A stretch of 51,168 nucleotides of DNA from an uncultured Bellilinea sp. (GTDB lineage: Bacteria; Chloroflexota; Anaerolineae; Anaerolineales; Anaerolineaceae). The stretch covers positions 78,806-129,973 of the forward strand of contig CALHYE010000010.1 of assembly GCA_938040735.1 (NCBI GenBank), given 5' to 3'. Each line of letters starts with the position of its first letter. The stretch's first letter is position 1. Shown here one piece after another: positions 16,723-26,113 of this stretch. The notes under the pieces are model-generated. The model did no database searches, was not told the origin of the DNA, and was given only the letters and a program-made list of their open reading frames with translations. A program made the position numbers and the translations under genes.

Positions 16723-17850
16723 ATGATCACTGTTGAAAAGGTTGACTTATCGAACAAAAAAGCGGTCAATGAATTTGTTGAATTTCCCTTCAAGATTTAC
16801 CGAAATATTCCTCAGTGGGTTCCACCTATTTTGAGTGATATTAAATTGATGTTGAATCCCAAAAAACACCCCTTTTACGAGCATTCTGAAGGGGAGTTTT
16901 TTATTGCTCGAATGAATGGTGAAATGGTTGGGCGGATAGGGGCATTGGAGAATAAACCTTTTAACGAATATCACGATACCCATCAGGCTCAGTTTTATTT
17001 GTTTGAATGCGTTGAAGATCAGGATGTGGCTAACGCTTTATTCCATCGAGTTTTTGAATGGGCGCATGCACGCGGTTTGAATGAAGTGGTGGGTCCAAAA
17101 GGATTGAGCCCGTTTGATGGTTATGGCATTCAAATTGAGGGATTTGAGCACCGTCAAATGATGGTCATGATGAATTACAATCCTCCTTATTACGTAAACC
17201 TGGTAGAAAACCTTGGATTTCAAAAAGAAGTTGACTTTGTTTCGTGTTATCTTCATCGGGATAAGTTTCAGATGCCCGAAAAGGTTCACCTAGTTGCCCA
17301 GCGGGTTAAGGAAAAGGGCACTTTTCGGGTAGTGACTTTTAATACAAAGCGTGAGTTGAGGGCTTATGCACCACAAATTGGGGAAGCCTATAATAAAACT
17401 TTTGTGAACAATTGGGAGTATTACCCACTAACCCAGCGTGAGATTGATTTTGTAGTTCAAAACCTGTTGACGATTGCCGATCCTCGTTTGATAAAGGTAA
17501 TCCTTTATGGAGATAAAATCGTTGGATTCCTGTTCGGTTTTCCGGATGTATCGGCAGCCTTGCAGCGAGCCAAAGGTCGGTTAACCCCGTGGTCAATCAT
17601 TGATTTGCTGGCAGAAATGAAAAGGACGAAGTGGGTTTCCTTAAATGGGGCGGGTATTTTACCGGAGTACCAGGGGCGGGGTGGAAATGCCTTGCTTTAC
17701 TCAGAAATGGATAAAACCATCAAAGAGTATGGTTTTGAGCATTTTGAATTGACCCAGGTTGCAGAAACGGCTGTGCAAATGCGCAAGGATCTAATTAATG
17801 TGGGGGGAGTACCTTATAAAAATCATCGGGTCTATTACAAGCATATCTAG
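16723..17850 (+). CDS. GNAT-like acyltransferase-fold protein of unknown substrate
   Basis: 375 residues from ATG 16723, chosen because GAGGTGG lies 5 bases upstream; a GTG at 16711 would add four residues. The N-terminus (VEFPFKIYRNIPQWVPP) and EFFIARMNGEMVGRIGAL look like one acetyltransferase-type half. The second half has VGFLFGFPD, LNGAGILPEYQGRGGNALLY (an acetyl-CoA loop like Q-x-x-G-x-G/A) and a closing ELTQVAETAVQMRKDL. It resembles a double-GNAT protein widespread in environmental bacteria whose activity is unknown. No membrane segment is seen. The gene stands alone, with a terminator behind it. Confidence 0.75.
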   Translation: MITVEKVDLSNKKAVNEFVEFPFKIYRNIPQWVPPILSDIKLMLNPKKHPFYEHSEGEFFIARMNGEMVGRIGALENKPFNEYHDTHQAQFYLFECVEDQDVANALFHRVFEWAHARGLNEVVGPKGLSPFDGYGIQIEGFEHRQMMVMMNYNPPYYVNLVENLGFQKEVDFVSCYLHRDKFQMPEKVHLVAQRVKEKGTFRVVTFNTKRELRAYAPQIGEAYNKTFVNNWEYYPLTQREIDFVVQNLLTIADPRLIKVILYGDKIVGFLFGFPDVSAALQRAKGRLTPWSIIDLLAEMKRTKWVSLNGAGILPEYQGRGGNALLYSEMDKTIKEYGFEHFELTQVAETAVQMRKDLINVGGVPYKNHRVYYKHI

Positions 17851-17874
17851 CCTCAGGGCTAGGTTAAAAAGATT

Positions 17875-17920
17875 GCATTCGGATGGCTTCGGATGTCGAA
17901 AAGCCATACGAATGCTTTTT
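17875..17920. terminator. Strong terminator between the GNAT-like gene and the first GT-C gene
   Basis: GCATTCG (17875-17881) and ATGGCTT (17883-17889) pair with AAGCCAT (17901-17907) and CGAATGC (17909-17915). One mismatch separates the two 7-bp helices, and TTTTT follows. A run of A on the left also gives a U-tract on the minus strand, so it can serve both convergent genes. Confidence 0.85.
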
Positions 17921-19217
17921 AAGTTTGCACTGAAGGTTTGACGGTGTTTTTGCTCAAATCAATGCCCCGGCTGACGGCATACGCAATGAGAAAGGTGATG
18001 TAGGGCAATAGCGGAAGATAGTAACGCTGAAAAGCCAGCGGGATTCCCGCAATAATTCCGGCAAATTGTAATATGAAAGCGATCAGAAACAAGGTGGATG
18101 AATTTGAAAAGTCCAATAATAAACGCCAATTGCGACGAATCATCCAGAAGAAACCGATGATTGTAAGTGAAAGAAAGAACCCCCCTTTGAAAAATCCATT
18201 GGTCAGGTTGTGCCATGGGCGGGAGAAGTAAATTTGGGCGGATAGTTCGGTAGCCTTGAGATAGTTTCCAACATCAGCCACAGCCGGCGGGGCAATATAG
18301 AGTTGGGCAATCAGCGCCAGCAGCCTCTCTGCAATGGTTTGCGGCGTTTGGGAAGGATTAAAGCCGCCAATGGCTGCAGTCTGAGCAGCCATTAAATTTT
18401 GTCTTTCGATGGCGGCAGCCCTTACGGCGTCCAGCGGTGATGACCATAAAACTGGGTTGAGTAAAAATGTAGTCAGGACAAAAATAGTTGAATAAAGCAT
18501 TATGGTTTTCAAACGCTGACGGAGGGGGAACGTTTTATTTAAAGGGTTCATCAGGCAATAGATAAAGCCAACCAAAACCAAAGGGGCAGCCGAGTATTTG
18601 GCATTGAAGGCTAGCGTGATTGGAATTGCGATAAGCCAGACGGGTCTTTTCTTCTTAACGAATAGATAGAGAGAAAGGGTTAAGAAAAAGACCAATAGGC
18701 TTTCTGCCATTGCGCGGCGGGTATGGAGCAGAATCAAGCCATTTATAGCCGTAAGAATGAGGTTTAACCAACCGGTTGTCCGGTCGGCTAATAATTCGCC
18801 TATTTTGTAAGAAAAATAAAGTAATAAGGGAAAAACAAAACAAACCGCTAATCGAGAGATCAAAAGAGCGTATGGGGAGGGCAAGGCTCCCAGCCGAGTG
18901 TTTTCTTCCCACGTTTTACCCCAATCCCAATCGGCAGGGAGTGAAGAAATGCCAAAAATTAGATTAGCCGAACCAATAAACCAGCGGCTCAGAGGTGGAT
19001 CGAGCAGCCGGTATCTCTGGCGTATCTCATCCGGATTGTCGCGATCGTAGGGAAGCAGGGAAGGCCGGGTAAAAAGAAGTTTGACATCCCGGCTCATAAA
19101 AATTTGGGTGCTTTCATCCGGATGAAACGGGACTTCATTAACTCCCATGAAATAAACCAGGCTGCAAAGAACAACAACCAGAAACAAAGGGCTTTTTTGC
19201 TTGAGGTTTTGTGCCAT
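17919..19217 (-). CDS. Polytopic GT-C glycosyltransferase, PMT/ArnT (GT39-like) family
   Basis: 432 residues with about ten hydrophobic segments. The first outer loop has the acidic motif EVPFHPDES, where the Asp-Glu pair is the catalytic/metal site in PMT and ArnT-type enzymes, followed by a DPPLSRW segment, another family trait. Such enzymes move a sugar from a polyprenyl-phosphate carrier to an acceptor on the outer face of the membrane. Donor and acceptor are unknown. This is the only minus-strand glycosyltransferase of the cluster; it diverges from the next one across 90 bases. Confidence 0.8.
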   Translation of the reverse strand: MAQNLKQKSPLFLVVVLCSLVYFMGVNEVPFHPDESTQIFMSRDVKLLFTRPSLLPYDRDNPDEIRQRYRLLDPPLSRWFIGSANLIFGISSLPADWDWGKTWEENTRLGALPSPYALLISRLAVCFVFPLLLYFSYKIGELLADRTTGWLNLILTAINGLILLHTRRAMAESLLVFFLTLSLYLFVKKKRPVWLIAIPITLAFNAKYSAAPLVLVGFIYCLMNPLNKTFPLRQRLKTIMLYSTIFVLTTFLLNPVLWSSPLDAVRAAAIERQNLMAAQTAAIGGFNPSQTPQTIAERLLALIAQLYIAPPAVADVGNYLKATELSAQIYFSRPWHNLTNGFFKGGFFLSLTIIGFFWMIRRNWRLLLDFSNSSTLFLIAFILQFAGIIAGIPLAFQRYYLPLLPYITFLIAYAVSRGIDLSKNTVKPSVQT

Positions 19218-19307
19218 TTGACAATGCCTTGCTAAAATAAACTGGTAGAGAAAATCAATCCTGAATACAATAATATTACCGTTTTTTCAAATAAATTCGT
19301 CCCTTGG

Positions 19308-21008
19308 TTGACTATCCAAATGAAGCGATACCTCCTTTTGGGTTTGGTTGTTTTATCCGGATTACTGCTAAAGGCGTTCTTGCTTGCGTTGAATGTTTTC
19401 CCATTTAACGCTGATGAAGCAATTGTGGGTCTGATGGCTCGTCATATTTTGATGGGGGAAAAACCCATCTTTTTTTACGGACAGGCCTATATGGGCAGTT
19501 TGGATGCCTTACTTGTGGCGGGTTTTTTCAAGGTGTTTGGCCAATCCGTATTGGGAATCAGGCTTGTTCAGGTAATTTTATATCTTTTCACCATATTGAC
19601 GGGTTTTTGGATTGGCTACCGATTTTTTGAATCGTTTCGAGCGGGTTTGATTGCAGCCTTGCTGCTGGCAATTCCTCCGGTAAATACAACCCTGTATACT
19701 ACCGTCAGTTTGGGCGGATACGGAGAAGCTTTATTGATCGGCAATTTGATCCTGATTATTACGCATTATTTCTTGAAAAATTTCGAAACAAGTTCGGAGA
19801 TTCATTCATCCGAATCGGAAGGAGAAAATGATGAACATCATGGTGAATTCAAACGATCCTCATCCGTTAATCTGCTGATAGAGAAAAACAATTCGATTTA
19901 TTTATTGTCTCTCTGGGGGTTCTTATGCGGGTTCGGGCTATGGGTAAATGGATTAACCTTGATTTATAGTCTGCCGGCAGGTATGGCGCTTTTGATTCAA
20001 ATTCTTCGAAGAAAAAATATACCCATCCTCCTTCGAAGTTCCACCCTGTTATTGGCCGGATTACTGGCAGGATCGTTACCCTGGTGGATTTTTGCTTTTC
20101 AAAATGGGTTGAATAATCTAGTCCACGAATTGTTTGGCGCAGCTGTGGCCGTTGAGAGCGAACCATTTTTCTTGCGAACTGTCAACCACATTGTCTACTT
20201 TGTAATATTAGGTTTGCCTGCCGCGATCGGTTTGCGTCCGCCTTGGGATGTTTTCTGGTTGGGATTGCCTTTGATCCCGTTTATATTATTGGCATGGGGA
20301 AAAATTTTATGGGATTGGACGAGACTGCCTCCCTCAATTGAATATCGAGTAATTGAGGGTGTCATCTTAACTTTTGTAGTCGGATTTGTTTTTACTTCCT
20401 TTGGAGTTGACCCAAGCGGAAGATATTTTTTACCCGTTTGGGTAATGTTAAGTCTTATCGGTGGTAAGGTTCTGGCCAAACAGAGTAACCAGAAGCCCGT
20501 TTATTGGGGGTTCGTGGGTCTTATCATTATCTTCAACCTTTGGGGAAATATTCAGTGCGCCATGGCAAATCCGCCGGGATTGACAACCCAATTTTATGCC
20601 CCTGCTCGGCTGGATATGAAGGATATGCCGGAGGTCATTCAGCATTTGCGCGATCACGGTGAAGTACGGGGATATTCGAACTACTGGGTTGCTTATCCTA
20701 TGGCGTTTCTTACAGACGAAGAGATTATTTTCAGCCCTCGATTTCCTTATCACCCTGACTTGAGATATACTCAGCGCGATGATCGTTACCTGCTTTATAC
20801 AAAACAAGTTGAGGAATCAAATCAGGTAGCTTTAATTACTACTCGTAATCCTCTACTGGATGAGAAGTTGCGTGATTTGCTTCATGAGAAAAAAATTTCA
20901 TGGAACGAGAAAAAAATCGGCGACTTTGTTCTCTATACCAACCTCTCTCAACCCATTCGGATTGTTGACTTCGAAAAATTGTTTATTCAAACCAACGCCT
21001 CGCGATGA
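19308..21008 (+). CDS. Polytopic GT-C glycosyltransferase with an acidic cytosolic insert
   Basis: 566 residues by the TTG at 19308, or 562 from the ATG at 19320; neither has a good ribosome site. The first loop motif is FPFNADEAIVGLMARHI, with the DE pair typical of GT39-like enzymes, then FFYGQAYMGSLDALL. About ten membrane segments follow. Between two of them (about 160-195) is a hydrophilic, Ser/Glu/His-rich insert (SSESEGENDEHHGE) not typical of the family. A soluble outer domain of about 150 residues ends the protein. The stop overlaps the next start (ATGA), so the two are co-translated. Confidence 0.8.
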   Translation: MTIQMKRYLLLGLVVLSGLLLKAFLLALNVFPFNADEAIVGLMARHILMGEKPIFFYGQAYMGSLDALLVAGFFKVFGQSVLGIRLVQVILYLFTILTGFWIGYRFFESFRAGLIAALLLAIPPVNTTLYTTVSLGGYGEALLIGNLILIITHYFLKNFETSSEIHSSESEGENDEHHGEFKRSSSVNLLIEKNNSIYLLSLWGFLCGFGLWVNGLTLIYSLPAGMALLIQILRRKNIPILLRSSTLLLAGLLAGSLPWWIFAFQNGLNNLVHELFGAAVAVESEPFFLRTVNHIVYFVILGLPAAIGLRPPWDVFWLGLPLIPFILLAWGKILWDWTRLPPSIEYRVIEGVILTFVVGFVFTSFGVDPSGRYFLPVWVMLSLIGGKVLAKQSNQKPVYWGFVGLIIIFNLWGNIQCAMANPPGLTTQFYAPARLDMKDMPEVIQHLRDHGEVRGYSNYWVAYPMAFLTDEEIIFSPRFPYHPDLRYTQRDDRYLLYTKQVEESNQVALITTRNPLLDEKLRDLLHEKKISWNEKKIGDFVLYTNLSQPIRIVDFEKLFIQTNASR

Positions 21009-22525
21009 TCCATTCTTCGGAAGATAATCAGGCCAATCTGGATAATTTGTTGTTTTGTGTCACCTTGCTGCTCGTGTTCATCATGTCAGTACGTGTGCCG
21101 CTCGACAGCGACATGTGGTGGCATCTCAAGGCGGGAGAATGGACGGTTGAGCATGGCAGTCCACTCCTCATGGATGTTTTTTCCTTTACTCGGTCAGGAG
21201 CGGTTTGGATTAATCATTCGTGGCTTGGGGAGGTGATTCTGTATTGGTTTTTTAAGAATGCCGAGTTTTGGGGGTTGGGATTGTGTGTGGCGCTAGTTGC
21301 ATCAGCCAGCATGGGGATTTTATACAAAACCATGCAAGGTGGAGCTTTTTTCAAGGCGTGGTTTATTGTATTGGCTGCGATCATCTGTTCTTTCGTCTGG
21401 TCGCCGCGCCCGCAGATTTTTTCGCTTTTGATCTTCACGATTTTACTAAGGTTGATCTTGAAAACTTGGGAACAAAACGGACTTAAGGGGGTTGGATGGT
21501 TATTGATCCTCTTTATTCTCTGGTCAAATTTACATGGGGGTTATGGGCTAGGAATTTTTCTTCTGATTTTTTTGTTCGCCGGTCAGGTTTTGGAGTTTCT
21601 GTTGAGACCTTCTGAAAGTGAGATTCAAGTTGGAAGACTTAAGCGTTCGATTATCTGGATCGCGGTTGCTTTGGCGGGGGTCTTGATCAATCCAAATGGT
21701 ATAAACACTCTGATCATTCCATTCAAAACGGTAGGGGTACAAACCCTGCAATCCTTAATTGATGAATGGGCTTCTCCTGATTTTCATCAACTGGCAATGC
21801 AGCCCTTCCTTGTTTTGCTTTTGACGGTCATTCTTTCCCTTGCGTTTACCAGAAATCCGGTCAGCGGATTTGAAGTTGTTGGGTTTATAGGATTTGCCTA
21901 TTTAGCATTGGTTGCAAAACGTAATTTTGCGCCCTTTGCGATTTTTGCTACTTTTGTGGCCGGCAATCATTTGCCGGCGATTTTAGCGGATTTCGGTAAA
22001 AATTTCAAATTGAGACTGCCGCACGCCTTGGCCAGGAAAAGCGAAAATCAGGTTACTATCCCGGCAAGTCTTCGACGAGCGGTGAACTTGTTGATCGTTG
22101 GATTATTGGGAATTGCTGCGGTTGTCAAGTGGTTTTATGTGACACATCCAGTGGTGGTGAGTGAATTTGAGTCCCGGTTTTATCCACGTCAAGCGGTTTT
22201 GTATATGAAAGATTCGGGTATTCCAACCGGAAAAATGTTGAACAGCTACGGCTGGGGAGGTTACTTAATCTGGAATATGCCTGAGACAGCAGTCTTTGTG
22301 GATGGAAGAACCGACTTATTTGGTGATGATATTTTAAGGGATTGGTTAAATATCGTTGATGCTGGCAATGGATGGGAACGGACTGTTGAAAAATGGAACA
22401 TTAGCTGGTTCTTGATCGAACCTCAACGACCTGTAGCAGACCGATTGATTGAGAAGGGTTGGCAGGTGCTTTATCGGGATGATATCAGCGTTGTAATCGT
22501 GCGGGAAGACGATACGCCTGATTAG
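21005..22525 (+). CDS. Polytopic membrane protein, GT-C-like, unknown substrate
   Basis: 506 residues with many hydrophobic segments and a C-terminal soluble domain (about 390-506). The first outer loop reads VPLDSDMWWHLKAGEW, then FTRSGAVWINHSWLGE, a conserved pattern in a large group of uncharacterised membrane proteins that resemble GT-C enzymes. The D-x-D pair could stand in for the DE motif (inference). The C-terminal domain has GWGGYLIWNMPE and VFVDGRTDLFG. It overlaps the upstream glycosyltransferase by 4 bases and meets the convergent amidase with overlapping stop codons. Confidence 0.7.
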   Translation: MIHSSEDNQANLDNLLFCVTLLLVFIMSVRVPLDSDMWWHLKAGEWTVEHGSPLLMDVFSFTRSGAVWINHSWLGEVILYWFFKNAEFWGLGLCVALVASASMGILYKTMQGGAFFKAWFIVLAAIICSFVWSPRPQIFSLLIFTILLRLILKTWEQNGLKGVGWLLILFILWSNLHGGYGLGIFLLIFLFAGQVLEFLLRPSESEIQVGRLKRSIIWIAVALAGVLINPNGINTLIIPFKTVGVQTLQSLIDEWASPDFHQLAMQPFLVLLLTVILSLAFTRNPVSGFEVVGFIGFAYLALVAKRNFAPFAIFATFVAGNHLPAILADFGKNFKLRLPHALARKSENQVTIPASLRRAVNLLIVGLLGIAAVVKWFYVTHPVVVSEFESRFYPRQAVLYMKDSGIPTGKMLNSYGWGGYLIWNMPETAVFVDGRTDLFGDDILRDWLNIVDAGNGWERTVEKWNISWFLIEPQRPVADRLIEKGWQVLYRDDISVVIVREDDTPD

Positions 22526-23325
22526 GAAAACTGGTTAAACCACGCTTTGTACAAATCATCCCGCCGATCCTGGCCCGAATTTAGGTGTTGTTTGACTTCG
22601 TCCATTAAGTCGAAGTCTATTTCGGTAGTGAGTAATTCTTCTTTGTCAGAAGAGCCTTCCGCCAGCACATCTCCCCACGGAGAAACCACGGCGCTGTAAC
22701 CTGCCAAAGGAGTGTTTCCTACCATTCCAATCGCATTGACTCCGGCAACAAACAATTGATTTTCGATGGCTCTGGCCTTTAGAAATGTGCGCCAATGTTC
22801 AGCCCTTTTGGCGCCCCATTGGGCTACAATAAGTACACAGGATGCTCCGCTTCTTGAATAGAATCGAAACAATTCAGGAAAACGAAGATCATAGCAGATC
22901 GCCAGTCCGGCTTTACCCCACTCCAAATTGATGATGAGATACTGGTCGCCCGGCTGAAAATATTGATGTTCATCCAAAAGCCGGAATAAATGGACTTTGT
23001 GGTACGGAGAAGTGACAGTTTTATTTGGCAGCGTTATCAAAAAAGTGTTTCGGCAGAAAAATTGATCGCAAGTAATATAAGAGCCTCCGATAGCAATTTG
23101 ATGCTTTTCGGAAAGCAACATCAACTCATGAATAATTTCTTGATTGATGCCGATATAAGATCTCCCATTTTGGAGGTCGTAACCACTGCTCCATAATTCA
23201 GGCAATAGAATGATTGAGGAACCTAATCGAGCAGCCTGTTCGATATGGCGTAACGCGGTTTGAAAGTTTTGCTCCGGCTTTCCGATTTGGATTTCAAACT
23301 GGGCTAGTGAAATTTTTGTCTTCAT
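22522..23325 (-). CDS. Carbon-nitrogen hydrolase of the nitrilase superfamily
   Basis: 267 residues, cytosolic, with the complete triad: Glu 43 in LLPELWSSGYDL, Lys 110 in YHKVHLF and Cys 144 in ICYDLRFPEL. It likely hydrolyses a small amide. The RFPE after the Cys is common in omega-amidase/Nit-type enzymes that remove alpha-keto-acid amides, but exact substrate assignment is not possible. The gene sits, in opposite orientation, inside the glycosyltransferase cluster with no obvious functional tie. Stop codons of this gene and the preceding one overlap within TTAG. Confidence 0.9.
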   Translation of the reverse strand: MKTKISLAQFEIQIGKPEQNFQTALRHIEQAARLGSSIILLPELWSSGYDLQNGRSYIGINQEIIHELMLLSEKHQIAIGGSYITCDQFFCRNTFLITLPNKTVTSPYHKVHLFRLLDEHQYFQPGDQYLIINLEWGKAGLAICYDLRFPELFRFYSRSGASCVLIVAQWGAKRAEHWRTFLKARAIENQLFVAGVNAIGMVGNTPLAGYSAVVSPWGDVLAEGSSDKEELLTTEIDFDLMDEVKQHLNSGQDRRDDLYKAWFNQFS

Positions 23326-23343
23326 CTTGGCCTGAATTATAAT
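23316..23343 (+). promoter_or_regulatory. Possible promoter of the GT87-GT39 operon
   Basis: TTGTCT (23316-23321), a 16-base spacer and TATAAT (23338-23343), 41 bases before the ATG at 23385. The -35 box lies at the start codon of the divergent amidase gene. A minus-strand TATAAT (23341-23336) at the same spot may serve the amidase. Confidence 0.5.
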
Positions 23344-23384
23344 TGGTTAGGGGTCGTTAAGCGCTTTTAGGAGAATTTTTCCCA

Positions 23385-24635
23385 ATGTCACGAAACTCAT
23401 CATTTGTAATTATAGTGCTTCTTGTGCTCGGAGTTGGTTTATTTGGCTTGCTGGTATGGGGGAATTATCGTTATACCACTCAAAACCCAGGCGGGAACGA
23501 TTTTTTAGTTCATTGGATGGGAACAAAATCCTTTTTTGAAGATGGCCTAAGCCCGTATTCCGATGAGGTAGCGCTTCGCATCCAAAATATGGTGTATGGA
23601 CGACCAGCCCGAGCTGGCGAACATGAATTACGAGTTGCTTATCCGCTTTATTCGGTCTTAATTTTTTTGCCTTTTGCATTCATTTCGGATTACAACCTTG
23701 CGCGTGCAATTTGGATGGCGGTTCTCGAGTCGGGCTTAATCCTCATGGCATTTTTATCGCTGAGATTGGTGCGTTGGCGGCCTAAGCCGCTAGTTCTGGC
23801 TTTGTTTTTATTGTTTTCGGTCTTTTGGTACCACGCTTTAAGACCCGTGATTTTAGGAAATGTGGTTATCTTAATCGCACTGGCTATTGTGGGGATATTT
23901 CTTGCCATCCGAGCCGGAAATGACGAGCTGGCAGGGATTCTGATGGGATTAATCACCATCAAACCACAGGTGGTTCTATTGTTAATTGTTTTTATTTGCA
24001 TTTGGGCAGCCAGCCAACGCCGCTGGAAAGTTATTGTCTGGTTTTTGATTAGCATGGGCTTTTTGATCAGTCTGGCAATGATTTTAATACCGGATTGGAT
24101 CGTTCAGAATTTACGTGAAGTGCTTCGTTATCCTTCTTACAATCCTCCCGGCACTCTGCCAACCGCATTGGAAGCAATTATTCCTCAGGGCGGCGGACGG
24201 CTGGGAAGAGTAGTCGCTGGGATTATAGCGCTGATTTTGCTTGTGGAATGGTTCGTCAATCGAAAAAGCGAATTTCGCGCTTTTGTCTGGACTGCTTGTC
24301 TGACCATCACGGCCAGTTTTTGGGTCGGATTACAAACCGACCCCGGTAATTTTATTGTGGCTTTTCCAGCGCTCGTCTTGACCTTTGCTGTTTGGGTTGA
24401 ACGATGGCAGAATCGGGGAGTGGTATTATCCGTAGCCGCCATGTTTTTGCTTTTTATTGGAATCTGGGAGATTTTCCTCACTACGGTGGAAATGGATTAT
24501 CAACCTATTCAAAGCCCAGTGATGTTTTTGCCCTTACCTCTCTTTTTGATCATCGTCCTTTATTGGAACCGCTGGTGGGCGGTCAGACCGCCGCGCTTAT
24601 GGTTTGAGACGCTTCAAGACAAGACATCTTCATAG
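23385..24635 (+). CDS. GT87-like (DUF2029) membrane glycosyltransferase
   Basis: 416 residues, strongly hydrophobic, about ten or more segments. The first outer loop, GGNDFLVHWMGTKSFFEDGLSPYSDE, carries the Asp and the sugar-transferase pattern (N-DF-x5-G-x6-G-x-x-PY) of the GT87 family that includes polyprenyl-phosphate mannosyltransferases; VAYPLYSVLIFLPFAF follows. AGGAG lies about 11 bases before the ATG. The next gene starts 5 bases after the stop. It likely uses a polyprenyl-linked sugar on the outer membrane face. The sugar is unknown. Confidence 0.8.
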   Translation: MSRNSSFVIIVLLVLGVGLFGLLVWGNYRYTTQNPGGNDFLVHWMGTKSFFEDGLSPYSDEVALRIQNMVYGRPARAGEHELRVAYPLYSVLIFLPFAFISDYNLARAIWMAVLESGLILMAFLSLRLVRWRPKPLVLALFLLFSVFWYHALRPVILGNVVILIALAIVGIFLAIRAGNDELAGILMGLITIKPQVVLLLIVFICIWAASQRRWKVIVWFLISMGFLISLAMILIPDWIVQNLREVLRYPSYNPPGTLPTALEAIIPQGGGRLGRVVAGIIALILLVEWFVNRKSEFRAFVWTACLTITASFWVGLQTDPGNFIVAFPALVLTFAVWVERWQNRGVVLSVAAMFLLFIGIWEIFLTTVEMDYQPIQSPVMFLPLPLFLIIVLYWNRWWAVRPPRLWFETLQDKTSS

Positions 24636-24640
24636 ATCAG

Positions 24641-26113
24641 ATGGACAAACACGAGCGGTATTTCTTAGTTCTTGCTTTTGTACTCGCTATTGGATTGCGC
24701 TTGATTGGAATACATACCCGCGAAATCCAGTACGATGATGCTTTCAGCATTTTCCTTGCCCGCCAGGATTTGGTTAACATCATCAAAGGAACAGCGGCAG
24801 ATACCATGCCGCCTCTATACTATTTTTTGCTTCATTTTTGGCAGGGGATGAGCGATCATCTGGCATTTTTACGGCTGCTTAGTGTGGGGTTATCCTTAAT
24901 CGGCTGGTTAATTGCCGTTGACCTTACCCGCCGAATGTTTGGAATGCGTACCGCTATTCTCGCTGGTGTTTTACTGGCAATTTCACCGCTGCAAATTTAT
25001 CATAGCCAGGATTTGCGAATGTATGCCTTGTTGTTGACAGGTCATCTGGCTTATTACTGGTTTTTTTACCGAATATTTGAAGAAAAAAAAGGCGGGGCGG
25101 GCCCTTGGATTGGATTGATTGTCAGCGGCGCTATTGCAATGTACAGCCATGCCTTGGGAGGTTTTGGGTTAATTTGGGCGAACCTCTATCTTCTTTGGAA
25201 AAGAAGATGGAACGACCAGATACGATTAATCAAAGCACAAGCAATAATCGGGTTTGTTTATTTACCATGGGCTTTCTTGCTGCCGGGTCAAATTGCTAAA
25301 GTACAGACAGCTTTTTGGACTCCCAGACCGGGGATTGTGGAAATTTTCCAATCAATCATCCTGTTCCATGCAAACCTGCCCTTGAAAGGGTTTTTATTAC
25401 CATTGGCGGCCGTTCTGAGCGCGCAAATCTTTTTTGTAGTTCTATGGGAATTATGGAAAGATCGTAAGAAACAAGCAACAATTGCGCTGATCATCCTGAT
25501 CTTTCTTGGTTTTCCATTTGTGTTGTTTGTGTTTTCTTACTTGATGCAGCCCGTCTTTGTCACGAGGGTGTTTATTCTTTCCAGTGTCATGTATTGTATT
25601 GCTGCGTCTAGGATGATTGTGTTGAGATGGAAACGAGGGATTGGAGCATTTCTTTTGGGTGGATTTCTCTTAACAGCTGCTGTGTCTCTGCCATCTTTTT
25701 ATTCATACAATGAGTTTCCCCGGTCGCCATTTCGTAAAGCGGTGGAATTTCTGAATCTGCCACAAAACAGGGACGTGATTGTTTTGCATGATAACAAACT
25801 CAGTTATTTCCCCATGCGTTATTATGATGAAAATCACGAGGCTGCATTCCTGGCAGACGTGCCCGGATCGCCGAATGACACATTAGCTTTGGCTTCCCAA
25901 CAGGCGATGGGAATATACCCGACAAAAGATTACTTATCGGTGATTTCCGGAAGGGGGCGATTCTTTTTTGTCGTATTTCGACAAGCCCTCCATGAATTTA
26001 GAGAGAACGGTCTGAACCATCCAGTTCTTGAGGTTCTATCGAGTCAATATACCCAGATCGGTCACACACAGATTGGCGATCTGGAAATTTATGAATTCAG
26101 GGACACGCCATGA
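24641..26113 (+). CDS. PMT/GT39-family membrane glycosyltransferase
   Basis: 490 residues. Loop 1 has EIQYDDAFSIFLAR, with an acidic DD pair at the catalytic spot, followed by TMPPLYYFLLHFW, the P-P-L-Y signature of the PMT/GT39 superfamily, and SPLQIYHSQDLRMYALL, another strongly conserved segment. About ten membrane helices precede a soluble outer C-terminal domain of about 120 residues. It probably transfers a sugar from a polyprenyl phosphate. It is coupled to the next gene by an ATGA overlap. Confidence 0.87.
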   Translation: MDKHERYFLVLAFVLAIGLRLIGIHTREIQYDDAFSIFLARQDLVNIIKGTAADTMPPLYYFLLHFWQGMSDHLAFLRLLSVGLSLIGWLIAVDLTRRMFGMRTAILAGVLLAISPLQIYHSQDLRMYALLLTGHLAYYWFFYRIFEEKKGGAGPWIGLIVSGAIAMYSHALGGFGLIWANLYLLWKRRWNDQIRLIKAQAIIGFVYLPWAFLLPGQIAKVQTAFWTPRPGIVEIFQSIILFHANLPLKGFLLPLAAVLSAQIFFVVLWELWKDRKKQATIALIILIFLGFPFVLFVFSYLMQPVFVTRVFILSSVMYCIAASRMIVLRWKRGIGAFLLGGFLLTAAVSLPSFYSYNEFPRSPFRKAVEFLNLPQNRDVIVLHDNKLSYFPMRYYDENHEAAFLADVPGSPNDTLALASQQAMGIYPTKDYLSVISGRGRFFFVVFRQALHEFRENGLNHPVLEVLSSQYTQIGHTQIGDLEIYEFRDTP

